Shown one piece after another: positions 12,901-49,505 of a stretch of DNA of 64,000 bases. Each line of letters starts with the position of its first letter. Position 1 is the first letter of the stretch. The notes beneath the pieces are model-generated. The model was not told the DNA's origin. It ran no database searches and worked only from the letters and a program-made list of their open reading frames with translations. The position numbers and the translations under genes are program-made. Source of the DNA: Vombatus ursinus (Eukaryota; Chordata; Mammalia; Diprotodontia; Vombatidae); contig NW_020944311.1 in NCBI RefSeq assembly GCF_900497805.2, forward strand, positions 1,577,071-1,641,070, written 5' to 3'.

Positions 12901-13579
12901 GGCGTGCTTTCCAGGATTAGAGAGTCCCAGATAATTAAAGACATGGTCTCCTAGTAAGGGTCTTAAATGGAAAAAAAAAATCAACATTCCTGGAAAATAG
13001 GAAAGAGTACAAGTTTGTGCCTTCGCTCATGTTCTGACATTTTTATCTGCAGAAAAAAAAATTTTTCTTAGAAAATTACTCAACAGAGGAAGTCTTCCTA
13101 TCTCTAGCTCTGTCATTTTCTGGAAACTGGGGTTCTATGGAGAAACTATCCCCTTTGCCCCACACCTCCCTTTAATTCTAGTTGTCTCACTTCCAAACCC
13201 CTGTCCCTTAGAGGGCCAAAGGTTTTCTAATACAACTCTTCTTCATCAAGCGCTTGACCTGTCTGTCTCCCTCTCCCTGCCATGCCCCCCATTTCTGTGT
13301 TTCTCTTTCCTCTCTAGCTTTGCTCCCTGTGTCCTGCCCATTCCTGCCACCTTTAAGCCAAGGTTGTCTTCTACCTTTATGACCTGACTGCTTGGGCTAG
13401 GCTCCATGGCCTGAGTCTCAGCGCCACCAAAGTAGGTGGAGAGGGCTTTTTCTGAGCCCAACTCATGGTGGCAGTGTTGGGGGTTCCAAGCAGATGGAAG
13501 GGGAAATAAGATATCATGCCTCTGAGAAGGGAGAAGAAAAAAAAAGACATTGGTTTAAGTCAGGAAACAAAAAAAGGGG
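9991..13579. other. RPL36A-BTK spacer
   Basis: Repeat-filled. MIR copies lie at about 10,070-10,200 (-), 10,730-10,890 (-), 11,000-11,165 (+), 11,800-11,945 (+) and 12,200-12,360 (-). About 12,370-13,579, just upstream of BTK exon 1, has no repeat I recognise and may hold BTK regulatory DNA. No gene found. Confidence 0.65.
10310..10540 (-). mobile_element. SINE with RTE/BovB-like tail
   Basis: Begins GTTGCTGGTCAGTCATTTCA, the complement of an RTE-type 3' tail, continues with TGTGACCCCATTTGGGGTTT, the GAGGAAACTGAGGCAAACAG core and GTCACACAGCTAG, and ends CACCTAGCTGCCCT. Confidence 0.85.
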
Positions 13580-13743
13580 AACTGAGTGGCTGTGAAAGGG
13601 TGGGGTTTTGCTCACTCTGTCCTTCCTCTCTGGACTGTAAGAATATGTCTCCAGAGCCGGTGTCTGTGCTGATCGAATCCCACCTTCCACGTCTGGGCAG
13701 CTTAATGCATCTGGGAAGCCGCCAGCATTGAGTCAGGACTGAG
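13580..13743 (+). promoter_or_regulatory. BTK: BTK non-coding exon 1 (5' UTR)
   Basis: The stretch ACTGAGTGGCTGTGAAAGGG ... GTCAGGACTGAG closely follows the known human BTK 5' UTR as I remember it and ends at a GT donor (GTGGGT, 13744). Exon 2 then continues TGCCCACAGGTGAG, where human has CACACAGGTGAAC. The GGGGAACT just before the exon has a GGAA core that could be an ETS/PU.1 site. No TATA box is seen, as expected for BTK. A 28-codon upstream ORF lies at 13645-13731. Confidence 0.88.
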
Positions 13744-14730
13744 GTGGGTGGTCAATGAATTGGAGCAACAATGACTGGGTAGTGACAGTGAGTACCTTCC
13801 CCGCTCAGGGCCATATGGGAGGGCAGGGAGAAAACATGGCTGGTGTCAGAGATGGCCACAGGAGGTAGATGATGGTGGGGTGGGGGGCTCAAAAGCACCA
13901 CATTCTGACAGTTAGCGTTAGATGACCAAGAGGGGCCAAGGTTGTGGCCTAAGGAAATAAGGACAATGGAAGGAAGGACTAAAGAGGAGCCCCAGAATTA
14001 GGCACAGGTAACTGAGAAGCATGAGCACTGTCTCAAATCAAAGCGTTCCTTCTTCGTAGCCTTTGCGTGTTTGTAGAGTGCACTATGAGGGCCCTTCTGG
14101 CCGTGGTGAGACCCCTTTACAAATTTTACTTTCATATTCAACTGAGCCTTAGAAGGCAGCAGCGTGGTGGGGTGATTTGGAGGCAAAAAGCAGAGGCCTG
14201 AATCGAAGCTGTGTGATCATGGAATCAGCGAATGGCAGAGTCCGCCTACCACATTTCCTTCAATTAGCTATCCAGCCTTTGTTTCATGGCCTCCAGAAAG
14301 GGGCGGCCCGCCACCTTCCAAGGCAGTCACTTCAACTTCCAGCTCTAAATCCACCATTATGGAATCCAAGATTTCAAGCTGAAAGGTACTGGGGAAGTCA
14401 TCTGGTCCAGATATTGGGCAAGCTAGTTCATCCTTCTGGACCTCAGTTTCCCTCTGTGTAAAATGAGAGGATTCCATTAGGGAACCTTTGGATCTTTCTA
14501 GCATTCAATCCTGAGGTCTTGAAGTCCTCTGTAAATGAGCTGAAAGTCCCACCTGAGGATGATCAGGAGACCACAAGTAGCTGAGTAAAGTTAGAAGATG
14601 CGGGATACCTACCGAGGGTCCCATGATGCCAAACATTAGGTTCCATTACAATCTCGTATAAGGCATAAGTACATAGAGTCAGAGTCAACCTAATGCTCAC
14701 ATTTGATTTTTTTTAAAAAATCCAATTCTT

Positions 14731-14832
14731 CGGCTTCAGACGCGTAACACTTAGCTGTGTGACCCTGGGCAAGTCACTTAACCTCATTGCCTAGCCAAAA
14801 TTTAAAATAAAGAAATAAAGAAATAAGTAAAG
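14731..14832 (+). mobile_element. 5'-truncated WSINE1-like SINE with target-site duplication
   Basis: Only the 3' part of the SINE (GCTGTGTGACCCTGGGCAAG onward) and an A-rich tail. AAATCCAATTCTT flanks it at 14718-14730 and 14833-14845. Confidence 0.88.
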
Positions 14833-15349
14833 AAATCCAATTCTTTAGGTTAAGGAAAGGCAGCCAGTGTCACTAGCAGAGTTGTTAGGTGGGCCCTCTG
14901 GGCATCACTAGAAACCTTTTCTCTCCCATTCTTCTTTTTGTGCCTCTTCATTCTCCCCCTCCTTTCCTCATGTTCTACTTCTCTTTCTTCCTCTTTTTCA
15001 TGCTCTCTCTCCTGTTCCCGCTTCCTTTTCTCCTCCCCTTGGCTCTGACGGGCATTGCTGAGCTAGCGCCACTTATCACTGTTGCTGATCCTAATCAGGG
15101 CCCCTCGATCTAGTGAGGAACAGGAAATTTGAATTCTAAGGCCTGAGGCCTGGGATCAAATGTTGGCTCTGCCACTCACTACTTGGCTCACTGTGGCCTC
15201 ACCTCTGAGGAGACCTGCCTACGTATGCAGCTGTCTCTTTGGTCCATACCCTGCCTCTCCTTCACCCATGGCTGCCTGCCATCTTCCTGGCCTGGTGCCA
15301 TATACTTGAGAGAATTGGACTTGATGACTGCCAAGATCCCTACCCTCTC

Positions 15350-15640
15350 TAAACCCAGGTGTGTGTGTGTATGTTTCGGCACACATGTACATGTATGTGC
15401 ATGTGGCTATGTGTATTTCTATATATATATATATACATGCATGCATTGTGGCTGTGTGTATGTTTCTGTATGTATGTACATGCATACATGTATGGCTATG
15501 TGTATTTCTCTGTACATGTGTGGCTGTGTGTTTCTGTGTCTACATGCATACATGTGTGGCTGTGTGTATTTCATTGTGGATGCACATACATTGTGTGGCT
15601 GTGTGTGTTTCTGGATGTATGTACATGTGTGGCTATGAGG
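15350..15640 (+). repeat. TG/TATG-rich minisatellite
   Basis: Degenerate units of roughly 45-60 bases, each with TGTGTGGCTGTGTGTATTTC and a TGTACATGCATACATG palindromic segment, plus a TA run at about 15,420-15,437. Long open frames across it are by-products of the repeat. Confidence 0.85.
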
Positions 15641-17952
15641 CGGGGGGTCCGTCATTAGGAGAGAAGCCAGCTCCCTCCAGCCCCTCTCAGGGCTGACAGA
15701 GTATGCTAGAATCTCACCACAGGTCTCCAGCCCATGCTGACTCCCCTCCTAGCAGGGCTGCAGCTGGCTGTATCCTGAGGCTTGGGCCCTGCAGGGCAAG
15801 GAAGCTTGTCCCAGATGCCTTGTTCTTGCCTACCAGGCCACTCAAGCAAGAGCGAGTGGCCACTCTCTAGATCCCTTTGGAACTCAGAGGGGAGAGGACG
15901 AGGGGGAGGGACTGCCCCTGTGCTTTCATTGGTACAGGGAACTCCCTTGGTCAATCCCATCAGCACCTTCTCTACGGCCTGGGTCACTAAGACGGAAAGT
16001 GACTTGACCAGACTCACACAGCCAGGATACAGCAGAGGTGGTACTTGAATCTGGGTCATCCTGGCTTGAAGGTGATCTATACCACACTCCCTGTCTTCAG
16101 GACTCAGAGGGACTAGAAAAGGAGGATGTGACCATGGAAGGGAAGGAATGGAAAACTGATGTTCCTCCCTAGGGCTGCGACTAGAAAAGCAGAAAAGCAG
16201 CGCGAGAAATGCCGGGCCCAGGGCCCAGGCCACATGGTGCCCGGGGCTTTGTTTCCCTACTGTGTTCCTTCACTCTTCTGGGCTCCCGCTTTTCTTTGAC
16301 CAAAAGGAAGCAGGAAACAAGGGGCAGTTGAGGGAGGAGAAAATGATCACACACCAGGCCCCCTAGGACTCTCTGGCCTCCTGGGCCTTGCTTTGGCTTT
16401 GCCAATATGCCTGTAGGTGAGGATCCCACTGCTGCCACCCGTGAGCTATGTAGCCCTGGCCAAATCCCCGGGCCACTCTGAGCCTCAGTTTCCTCAACTG
16501 TAAAATAAGAATAATCTTGCCTATGGAACTCTGTTCACTGGGTTGTTGGGAAGATCAAAGGAAAACAATGTCCACTGGATAGCTTAAAGTCAGGCCAAAG
16601 AAGCTTAAGGGGGTCAGAGGAGGTGGGAAATGGTTTTCTGCGGTGCCATAGTATCAAGACTGAGCATTATTAGAATGTTCTAAGCGAAATTTGGAAAATG
16701 ACTTAATTATTCCTGTTCTCTGTGCTGCAGATATGAAGGGAGGAAAGAACTGGGGAGAGAGAGGCTAGGGCACCAGTTAGAAGGTTTGGCAAAATAATAT
16801 TGACTATCTGACTGACATGTAACCTGGTGAGATGCAGATATGGGGTGTCATGCACAGACTGGCTGTGTGACTGTGTCCAAGTCATTTCACCTCTCAGTTC
16901 CCCAAACAACTCTCTTCAGACTAAGTTATAGGTGAGTTGTTGGACTACCAAATAAGGAAAATATTGTGTCTGAAACTGCTTTATTTGGAGGCACAACCCC
17001 ACCCCCCCACGAGAGAGGGAGATCTGCTTGAAGTTGTCTGACTCTTTCCACTAAGTGTATAGCTTTGCCTCTATTTCCCTTTTGTGGATCCTCTAAGCTC
17101 TTAGTGAACATTTGAATCCCATAGAAAGGGTTTGCCTTCTAATCTCCCTGTTATATTTAAAAGTCCTATTTCTGGGTCTTGGAGACTGTCCATGCTGTTC
17201 TTTTGTTATTCTTTATAAATTCTTGGTGGCACCAGGCTTATCATTCTGTCCTTCTCCAGGGGTATCAAAGTCCCTTAAAGAATCGTGGGCCTCATTTGGG
17301 AGATCCGTAAGAATGTATGTCTTCAAGCAGGTCTTTTTTTAAAAAAATGAAGTCTCCCTATACCAGGAAGAGACTTAGGTGGAAGGGACAATGTTGCTCA
17401 TACAAGCCAGCGTCTGGGTGGTTCCCCAGAGGATATAGCTCCAAGCTGCTCCCGAGCTCTGAGCTGGGAAGGAGAAGGCCAGAGAATGAAGACTTTCAGT
17501 GAGTCATCCCTGAGGGAGAGGTTTCAGGAGATAGCTAACCAACCTGACACATGTCCTGGGGAGGCCTCTCAGTTATGCAAATGAAGTTGCTGAAGGATTC
17601 AGCCAGAACCAAGATACCACTGGGCCCCATGGGGCTTTCAGTTTCAGTGAGGCTGAAAATGCAGTGAAGGGGGGAAGAAGGAAGGAAGGCATTCAAAGAG
17701 CAGAGCTTGGAGCCTTCAGACCTACGCCTTCCTCCTGGCATGTGCTGTCCCAGATGCCCAGGACCCTGACAGGAGCCAGTGATGGCTCAGCTTGGTCACA
17801 CTGCATGCTCCCAGAAACAAAGTGAACTATAATGCGTGAGGTCATCCCCAGCCCCGATGCCTAAAATTTTAGCTAGAAAAGAGTATGAGTATCAGGCAAG
17901 TTGGAGGTTAGAATGGCTGCAAACCCAGACAAATGGCCCAGTGGAATGAATG

Positions 17953-17975
17953 GTAGAGAGAGAGAGAGAGAGAGA
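17953..17975 (+). repeat. (GA)n microsatellite
   Basis: About 11 AG/GA units within BTK intron 1. Confidence 0.9.
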
Positions 17976-17997
17976 CGTGCCAGACACGGAACAGTCA

Positions 17998-19130
17998 ATT
18001 CACAACAACAAGCATGTATTAAGTTCCAGCTGTGTGCAGAGCACCCAGGTGGGAGCTAGGAGCAACACAATGTTTAGATAAGACAAGATCCCTACCCTCT
18101 TAGAATTACCAGTTCAGTGGGAAGATACAACCCCAAAGCTAAGAAGAATAGCCTACATTTTATGCTGCCTTGTACTCCACAATGCAAATTAATACAGGAC
18201 GACAGGGAAAGATCAATGAGATCTCCAGTCCGAAGATCCTAGCTCTACTGCTTACTGACCATGTGACTTTGAGAAGGTCGCTTAAGCTCTTGGAGATTCC
18301 ATTTCCTCTTCTGAGAGAATCTCTTAGATTTCTCTGGTTCCTTCTCACTTTAAATCCTGAGCCTAGAAATACTTTTCAAGAGGTGGAACAAAGTGCTGTG
18401 AGACAGGAGGGGGAGAAAGGCTTCATGGAAATGGCATTTGAACTGAGTGGAGTTGACCAATTCAACAGGTGAAGAGCAGGATGGAAGACATTCCAAAGAA
18501 CAGCTTAAACAAAGCCAGTGAGGCAAGAAAATACAGGAAGAATTCCAAATAGAATTTAATCCAACAAATCAAGCTCTGATCTAGCTCTTACTCTATGTCA
18601 AACAGCATGCGAGACACACCAGGGTACAAAGACAAAAAAAATAATCCCTCCCTTCAAGGAGGTCACATCTCCTGGATAGAGAAGAGTCCAGTTCAGCTGG
18701 AGTATAGAGTAGGTGGAGCATGATAGTAGGGTAGAGAGTAGAGTAGGTAGTAATATGAGAAAGCATGAGAAAGGTCCTTGGTACCAGCTGGTCAAGGGCC
18801 TTGAATGATGAGCAGAGGAGTTTGAGCTTTATTTGTAGGCCCCACGGAACCAGTGGCCACTTAGGGGTCTTGAACAGAGGATCTATGCTTGAGGAGGCTT
18901 ATTCAGGCCGTGATATGAAGGATGGATTGGAGCAGGGAAAGAGTAGAAGACCTGGATGTAAGGAGCCTATTGCAGTTGTTTGGGTGAGTGGTAATGAGGG
19001 CCTGTACTAAGGTGCAGACAGTGGAAACGAAAGGAGAAGACTGGACCAAAAGACACCGTGGAAATGGGATCTACAGGGATTGTATATGAAAGGTGAGGGA
19101 CAGAGAAGGGTCAAAGAAGACACCAATGGG
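17998..19130 (-). mobile_element. L2 LINE fragments, minus strand
   Basis: Two pieces, about 17,998-18,120 and 18,560-19,130. Both read as the complement of the L2 3' end (CAACAAGCATGTATTAAGT, GGGTACAAAGAC ... CCTTCAAGGAGG), followed inward by GAAGGATGGATTGGAGCAGG and CTATTGCAGTTGTTTGGGTG. Confidence 0.75.
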
Positions 19131-21261
19131 AATTGACCAAGTTCAGCACTGGAGATTTCTCAGGAGAATCCCTCTTGTGTCCCCATCCAGTGTTTCCCCT
19201 GCATTTTCGAATTTGGCTCAGGGCTTGGAATCCTCCAAAAGGAAAGGGGCCTCAGCTCTTGGGCAAAAGTCAGAGGAGTCCTTCGGTTCTTCTGCCACCA
19301 CCGTTGTTGCTGTGGCACATGTTCCTCTAGCTCCCCGATGTGTCCACCAAACTGAATGTTGGCCGTGCCGGCAGGACATCCCGCTAGAGATCTCCTGGAG
19401 GCAGTGGGAATTGGGACTCTGGAGCTCCAGAAAGAGAGGGTAAGAGCAGGGCTGTGCTCGAGCCAGCTTGAACTGGCTTGTGAGAGCAAATGCCATAAAT
19501 CAGGGCTTGGTTTATTGTTCTGTTGATTGTCTGGACGTAAAATATGTATGATGCGGATTCAATTTTAAAATGTGCCATGGGTACTTTTTTCAGAGAGCTG
19601 GTTGCTAAACATTTATTGGCACTTCCCAGGTTAGAAGTCAGCTATTTAGAGGTGGCAATTGAAGCCATGGGAGTAAATGAGTTTATGAAGAAGCGGAAAG
19701 AGAGAGAAAAGAGAAGAAAGAGGGTCAAAGGCAAAATCTTTGAGAACATCCAAATCAAGGTGTTGGAAAAAAGGATGAAGAATCAGGGAAGGAGGCCTAG
19801 ATGGAATGGTTACAGAGATAGGAAGTAAACCAGAAAAACGTGATCTCTCTGAAGCCAGAAAAGAAAAGCTAGAAAGAGATAGACACGGGGTGGGGTGTTG
19901 GGTGGAGAAGTGGCAGGAGGATAAAGGGAACACATTTTTTAGGGCCTGGCAAACCTGAACGTGTTTATAAGCAAATGGGAAGGAGCCAGTGGAGAAAGAG
20001 AGACTGAAGAGAAAGAATGAGAGTGAAAACAGTGGAGAAACACCGAGACGTGATGCAAAAGATGGGCAGGTACAAGAGGCCCAGGAGGAAGCCAGGCACA
20101 CTAAAGTAGAATGAAGAGCCACATGGTCCCACCAAAATGGAGCCAGAAAAACCTAGAGCCTGAGTGCCACACCAGGGCAGAGAGGGGCATACAGTTTTAG
20201 GTTCAAGAGTACCTAAACCCCTCTGCTGCCATATGCAAAACTGACAAATTAGCTACCTGGCAGTGCTCTCACCACACTGTAGGAGCCCATCCACCCAAGC
20301 AAGGTAGGGGAAAGGAAGCTCCCCAGTGGTCGAGAAGCTACCAAAGCCACAAAAGAAACCTGTGAAACATTGCTAACCATGGAGCAGCAGCCCCAAGACC
20401 TTCAGGAATTGGCACTGCATCACATGAGCCCTAACGTGGCCTCTGGAATGCCAGAGAACTGCTCTTGGTCAGAGTCAGACCCCAAATTTGAGGAAGCTTT
20501 AGGGGCAGCACTGAGGCCTTCCTTCCATCACTAGCTTTGTCCTTAACTCTTCATCCTGGCTGGGCTTTAGTGGAGCTGTATTTGGCCTTCTTGCAAGCCC
20601 ACCAAGCCTAGGTGAATTGAGTAGCCACCACAGAGTCCCTGCAGAGCCCCCTGCCTGTTCTCCAGGTTATAAGGTCAAGGAATCCCCAAACTTGATCTCA
20701 GGAGTTTCTCCCGGGAGCTGATTGGAAATCATTTCAGACCCACCTTAGTCCATCAGCTACCTTCTCTACCCCTGATCAGGCAGTTCTAGAAATCTATTAA
20801 TCTTCACAATGGAGCATCAGGAAGGGCAAGACCCTGGAAGAGAACAAAAAAGAACAAGGTTTCCCTTGCTGCAACCTGTGAGCACAGCTAGTGTTGAACA
20901 TTTTGTCTGCCAACTGAGCATTTATTCTGGGACTGTGGAAATGCATTCAAGCAAAGAGTCGCATTAGGAAGGCACAAAAGACACAGGCTAGAGGGGAGTC
21001 GATGTCCCTTTCAAAGCCTCTCCATTCACAATGATGGCAACAGAAGATAGCAACCCCCCTTTGGGGGCTGGGAACAATCTTCAGGTTGGAAAACCCAGGG
21101 CAAGCTTCACCTTGATCTGAGAAGCAGCTCGAAGTCAGCACGTATATTGTCGAGCTAAGGAATGATGTTGTAAAAGGGCTACTTTAAAGGAGACGCACAG
21201 TGCCATGAAGGATTGTTTGGAAGAGAGACCAGAGGTAGGGAGACCAGTTAAAAGGTTATGT

Positions 21262-21500
21262 AGGTCATCTAGAGGTCATTAGAACAATTCTCAAGTTTTG
21301 ACTCAGCATAAAGAAAAACTTAACAATTAGAGCCATCCCCAGAAGGAATTGACTGCTTTTTGACGTACTGAATTCCCAATCACTGGAGCTCTGGCTGAAG
21401 GGGCCATTTGTAAGGGACCTTGAAGATGGAATTCCTGCTTCAGGTAGAGGTTGGACTAACTGTCTGAGGTCCCATCCAACCCTGACATGCTGGGTTTCTT
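21262..21500 (+). mobile_element. L3/CR1 LINE 3' fragment
   Basis: Carries the CR1/L3 signature: AACAATTAGAGCC, TTCCTGCTTCAGGTAGAGGT, TTGGACTAACTGTCTGAGGT. Confidence 0.7.
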
Positions 21501-22309
21501 TTGCTGAACATGGTTGGATTGCCCATATTTCATGGGTTGCCGTGGTCAGAGAATTTATTTCCAAATTGTCCCTCTCCATTTGGGATGGGCCTTATTGTAC
21601 TTAGCTTGGCTGGTCCTCAGAAAACAAACATCACCTGTGACCAGGTCCAACATGGTAGAACCTGCCAGAGCTTACCGCTCCACTGACGTTGCTTTTGAGG
21701 ACCATCCCACTAAGGTCACATCAGTGCCATGAGGCATCGGGATATATCATAGTAAAGCTGAAAAGGAACAGATCATAGGGTCGTAGATTTGGGGCTAGAT
21801 AGGATCTTAGAGGCCAGTCCCCTTATTTTACAGATGAGGAAACTGAGGTCCAGAGAATGAAGTGTCTTGCCCAAGGTCACCTGGATAAAAAGTGGCAGAA
21901 CCAGGATTTCAATATATGTCCTTGGACTCTAATTTCAGTGTTCTTTCTACCACCCACACAATCTCAGGGCTGTATTAGAGCCTGCTGTTTTGAACGGTCT
22001 CCTTGTCTTTGTTCCCTTAGGTAAATCATAGGTTGCCATGGAGCCCGTAGGTTACTATGTGAGCATCTCAAGGCCTCACCCAGCAGCTATTCCCCTTTGT
22101 CTTCCAGGTCTAGCTGTGGCAGGTTCTGCCTACTCATGAGGCCATAGGAAAAATCGAGGTAATCAGCAGAAAGAAGGGAAAAAAGCAGTAAGATTTGTTC
22201 CAGAACAACTGTATCTAAAGAGTGCTGATTATTGGATGGATGTCAACCTGGAAAAAAGTCTCTAGCAATGTGCCATAGGACTATGTTCTGGTTAGCCCTG
22301 TTCTGTTTG

Positions 22310-22480
22310 ATATTTTTTTTTCTTTTAAAAATATTTTAATGCTTTCATTAATATTTCCCAAATACATTTTTAAAAATTTTAACATTCATTTGTAAACATT
22401 TTGATTTCCAAATTCTCTCCCTCTCTGCCACCCCACCCTCACCCCTTGAGAAGGCAAGTAATACACTTGCTATTTTTTAA
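22310..22480 (-). mobile_element. Marsupial retroposon tail repeat, minus strand
   Basis: TTTTAACATTCATTTGTAAA and CCAAATTCTCTCCCTCTC are the complement of the element at 42686-42865. The family was not identified further. Confidence 0.55.
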
Positions 22481-23612
22481 ATCAACAGCTTGATTAAAGA
22501 TCCAAGTGACCTGCATATGTGATGTGCAGGGACATGAAGCTGGAAGGATAGCTAAATTAATTAGGTGGCTGAATCGGGATCCGAGAAGATCCACACAGGT
22601 TGGAATGAGGGGCCAACTCTAATGAGACCAGATGTCGGAGGCAGTGTGGCCCAGTGGGAGGAATCCCAGTGAGTTGGAATCTCAGCTCTACCACCTATTC
22701 TATATGCTGTCTTGGGCAACTTACTTGAACTCCTGGGGCCTGTTTCCTCCTCTGTAAAGTGAGAAGATTGGACTAGGTGGTCCTTTCTGCCCCTACAGGG
22801 AGAGAGGTGATTAAAAAAGCCAACCAATTTCTAGCACTTATTTACTATTCCCATGATGCTTTTCTCCTTCACCTTTCTAATGGAAACTTTAGTATTTTGG
22901 AGTCAATAATAGAGCATTTCTTGTAAGTGCCAATGCGAGTGACAGATAAAAAGTATTGCTTTGTGAAAAGAACAAAAGATATAATGTCTAGTCTTGGCCC
23001 CTGAGAAGAACAAATTAAAATACCTCCTTCCTTTTATGGAGAGGTTGGGGCCTATGGATGCATAAGGTTGAATGCACTTTTGCTGTGCTGGTTCTGCTTA
23101 AAGGTTTTCCTTTGGTAAGTGGGAAGGCTTAACTGTGAGAGATGGAAAGGGCTACATCTAGAAATGACGGCAATGTAAAAACAAAAGGCATCCTTCAATC
23201 TTAAAAAAATACCTTTTGAAAAAGCATTGTTTTGTTCCTGGACCTGAGGGCCAACTCACTTTTCACCTTTTGTCACCTTTCTCTGTCTCAGTTCATTTCT
23301 CCAAAAGAGTAGTGAGTAAGATTATCGGCCATGCCTCCCTCACTAGGGTATCACGAGAATCACTAAGTTACTTCCTGGTCATACACGGCTCAGACATCTG
23401 AGATGGAAGATAGGATCAGAGCAGAGAGTTACCACCACATTGGGGCAGTCATGTGATCTTACATTTTGGAATCAGCGTGCTATTATTGCTCTTGTTACTG
23501 CTAAAATTGGTCACTATGTATAGCTCCAAGAATAAGGATGTCACATCCTGATCCCCAGGAAAATCCCAGAGCTCGCATTTTCTTTCCTTCAGCTCAGGCG
23601 GGATCAGTGTGG

Positions 23613-23870
23613 TGACGTTGTTCAGTCGTTTCGGTCCTGTCCAACTCTCTGTGACCCCATTTGGGATTTGGGGTTTTCTTGGCAAAGATATCAGAGTGGT
23701 TTGCCATTTCCTTCTCCAGCTCATTTTACAGATGAGGAAACTGAGGCAAACAGGGTGAAGTGACTTGCCCAGGGTCACACAGCTAGTACGTATCTGAGGT
23801 TGAATTTGAACTCAGGTCTTCTTGACTCCAGGCTGGCATTCTATCCAGTATAGCGCCACCTTACTGCCCA
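23613..23870 (-). mobile_element. SINE with RTE/BovB-like tail and 12-bp target-site duplication
   Basis: GTTGTTCAGTCGTTTCGGTC at the left end, the GAGGAAACTGAGGCAAACAG core, and a right end in CACCTTACTGCCCA. GGATCAGTGTGG flanks it at 23601-23612 and 23871-23882. Confidence 0.92.
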
Positions 23871-24423
23871 GGATCAGTGTGGAGGCAGTTAATTGTACCT
23901 CCTATCCATAGGTGTGTTCCCTCACCCTCCCCAGATCCTACTGGGCTATAGACCCCAACAGGATGCCACCACATGAAAACAATTAAATACACTATCCAGG
24001 CAATAGAACTTAAATTCCTGTGTTAAATTCCTGATCTCTTGGTGGTGGTGGGAGGGGAGGGGATTGGTGAGAGAGGCGACCATTAGGATCAATAGCTACA
24101 CACAATTATCTTTGTTCACAGGCTACATATAAAACGAGCCTTGACGGTGTCGATGTAGGTCTGCTTCTCTGGTATCTGGAGAGCAGACAAGTGGATTCAG
24201 TATCCAGGATAATCAATCGACTTCTACAATGACCCAGGGTAACAGAGCCTCCTGATGGTAGGGAAGTTTACCCTGAAACTTCCTTTGCCCGGGAGTTGCC
24301 CCAGTAGGCGCTATAGCAAGAGAGGAATCAGTGAAAGCACCTGGCTAGCTGCCCATGGTGGTTTTACTGTTGAAAATGGGGCCCCTTGAGGTGGGCCAAG
24401 GATGAAGGGAGGCCAGTTGGTAG

Positions 24424-48649
<24,226 letters not shown>

Positions 48650-49050
48650 GCTGTTCAGCCCACCTCTCAGTTCCTTTCATCTCCCCTCCCTGCTCCATTT
48701 GCTCACTCAGTTTTCTCTGAAGAAATTCCAGGCTTCCAGGGCCTGGGTGGGAAGGGGAAGGGGAAGGGGGAGGGGAAAGAGAAGGGAAGGGGGAGAGGGA
48801 GGGGGTGGGGGTAGGGAGAAAAGCCTTTATGCTCCACCAACAGCACTATACACCTGAGAATGGCTCACACCTTTGATCCCCAGGGACTTTCTCTGGCCTG
48901 GGCAAAAGCTGAGGAATAGTAGCTCCATTCTTCAGAATATGCTGTTGCTCCAGGAGAGAAAAATCCCCACTAGCAATAAGACCAGATTTGTAATGAATGT
49001 GTGTGTGGATGTGTGTGCATATGCGCAAATAAACCCTTTGGGTGGCCTTA
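48650..49050 (+). other. BTK: BTK 3' UTR with G-rich tract and poly(A) signal
   Basis: The UTR runs from the TGA to just after AATAAA at 49028-49033. At about 48,750-48,830 it contains many runs of three to six G separated by A or T, a potential RNA quadruplex. The mRNA end is inferred. Confidence 0.8.
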
Positions 49051-49286
49051 AGCTGGTTGTAATAAGAGGTGGTCATAATGACAGCGTGGGTAAGGGACTG
49101 TTTCTGACAAAACTGCTTGGGAAAAAATCGGCCAGTTCTCCGTCATCTTTCGTCACCACACAGCCCTCCTAGAGCTGTCACTGTCTTCACAAAAGCAGGG
49201 CTTTCTTTGCATCAGGTTCCATTGCACTTAATCCAACAAGTTCACACTACCGGGTGTGCAAAGCACTGGGCTAATAGAAAAACAGG

Positions 49287-49505
49287 GCAGCTAGGTGGCG
49301 CCACAGTGCAGAGTCCGGACCTGGAGTTGAAGGCTCATCTTCCTTCATTCAAATCTGGCCTCAGACACTTCCTAGCCTTGTGACCCTGGGCAAGTCACTT
49401 CACCCTGTTTGCCTCAGTTTCCTCCTCCGTCAGATGAGCTGGAGAAGGAAATGGCAAACCACTCCAGTATCTCTGCCAAGACACGACTGGAAAACAACAA
49501 CAGGA
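49287..49505 (+). mobile_element. SINE with RTE-like tail
   Basis: GGGCAGCTAGGTGGCGCCAC body, CTTCACCCTGTTTGCCTCAG core, GAGCTGGAGAAGGAAATGGC tail. Tail end shortened. Confidence 0.83.

Noticed and set aside
15183-15696. Cys/Met/Tyr-rich open frames
   Set aside because: They are a by-product of the TG/TATG minisatellite and occur on both strands.
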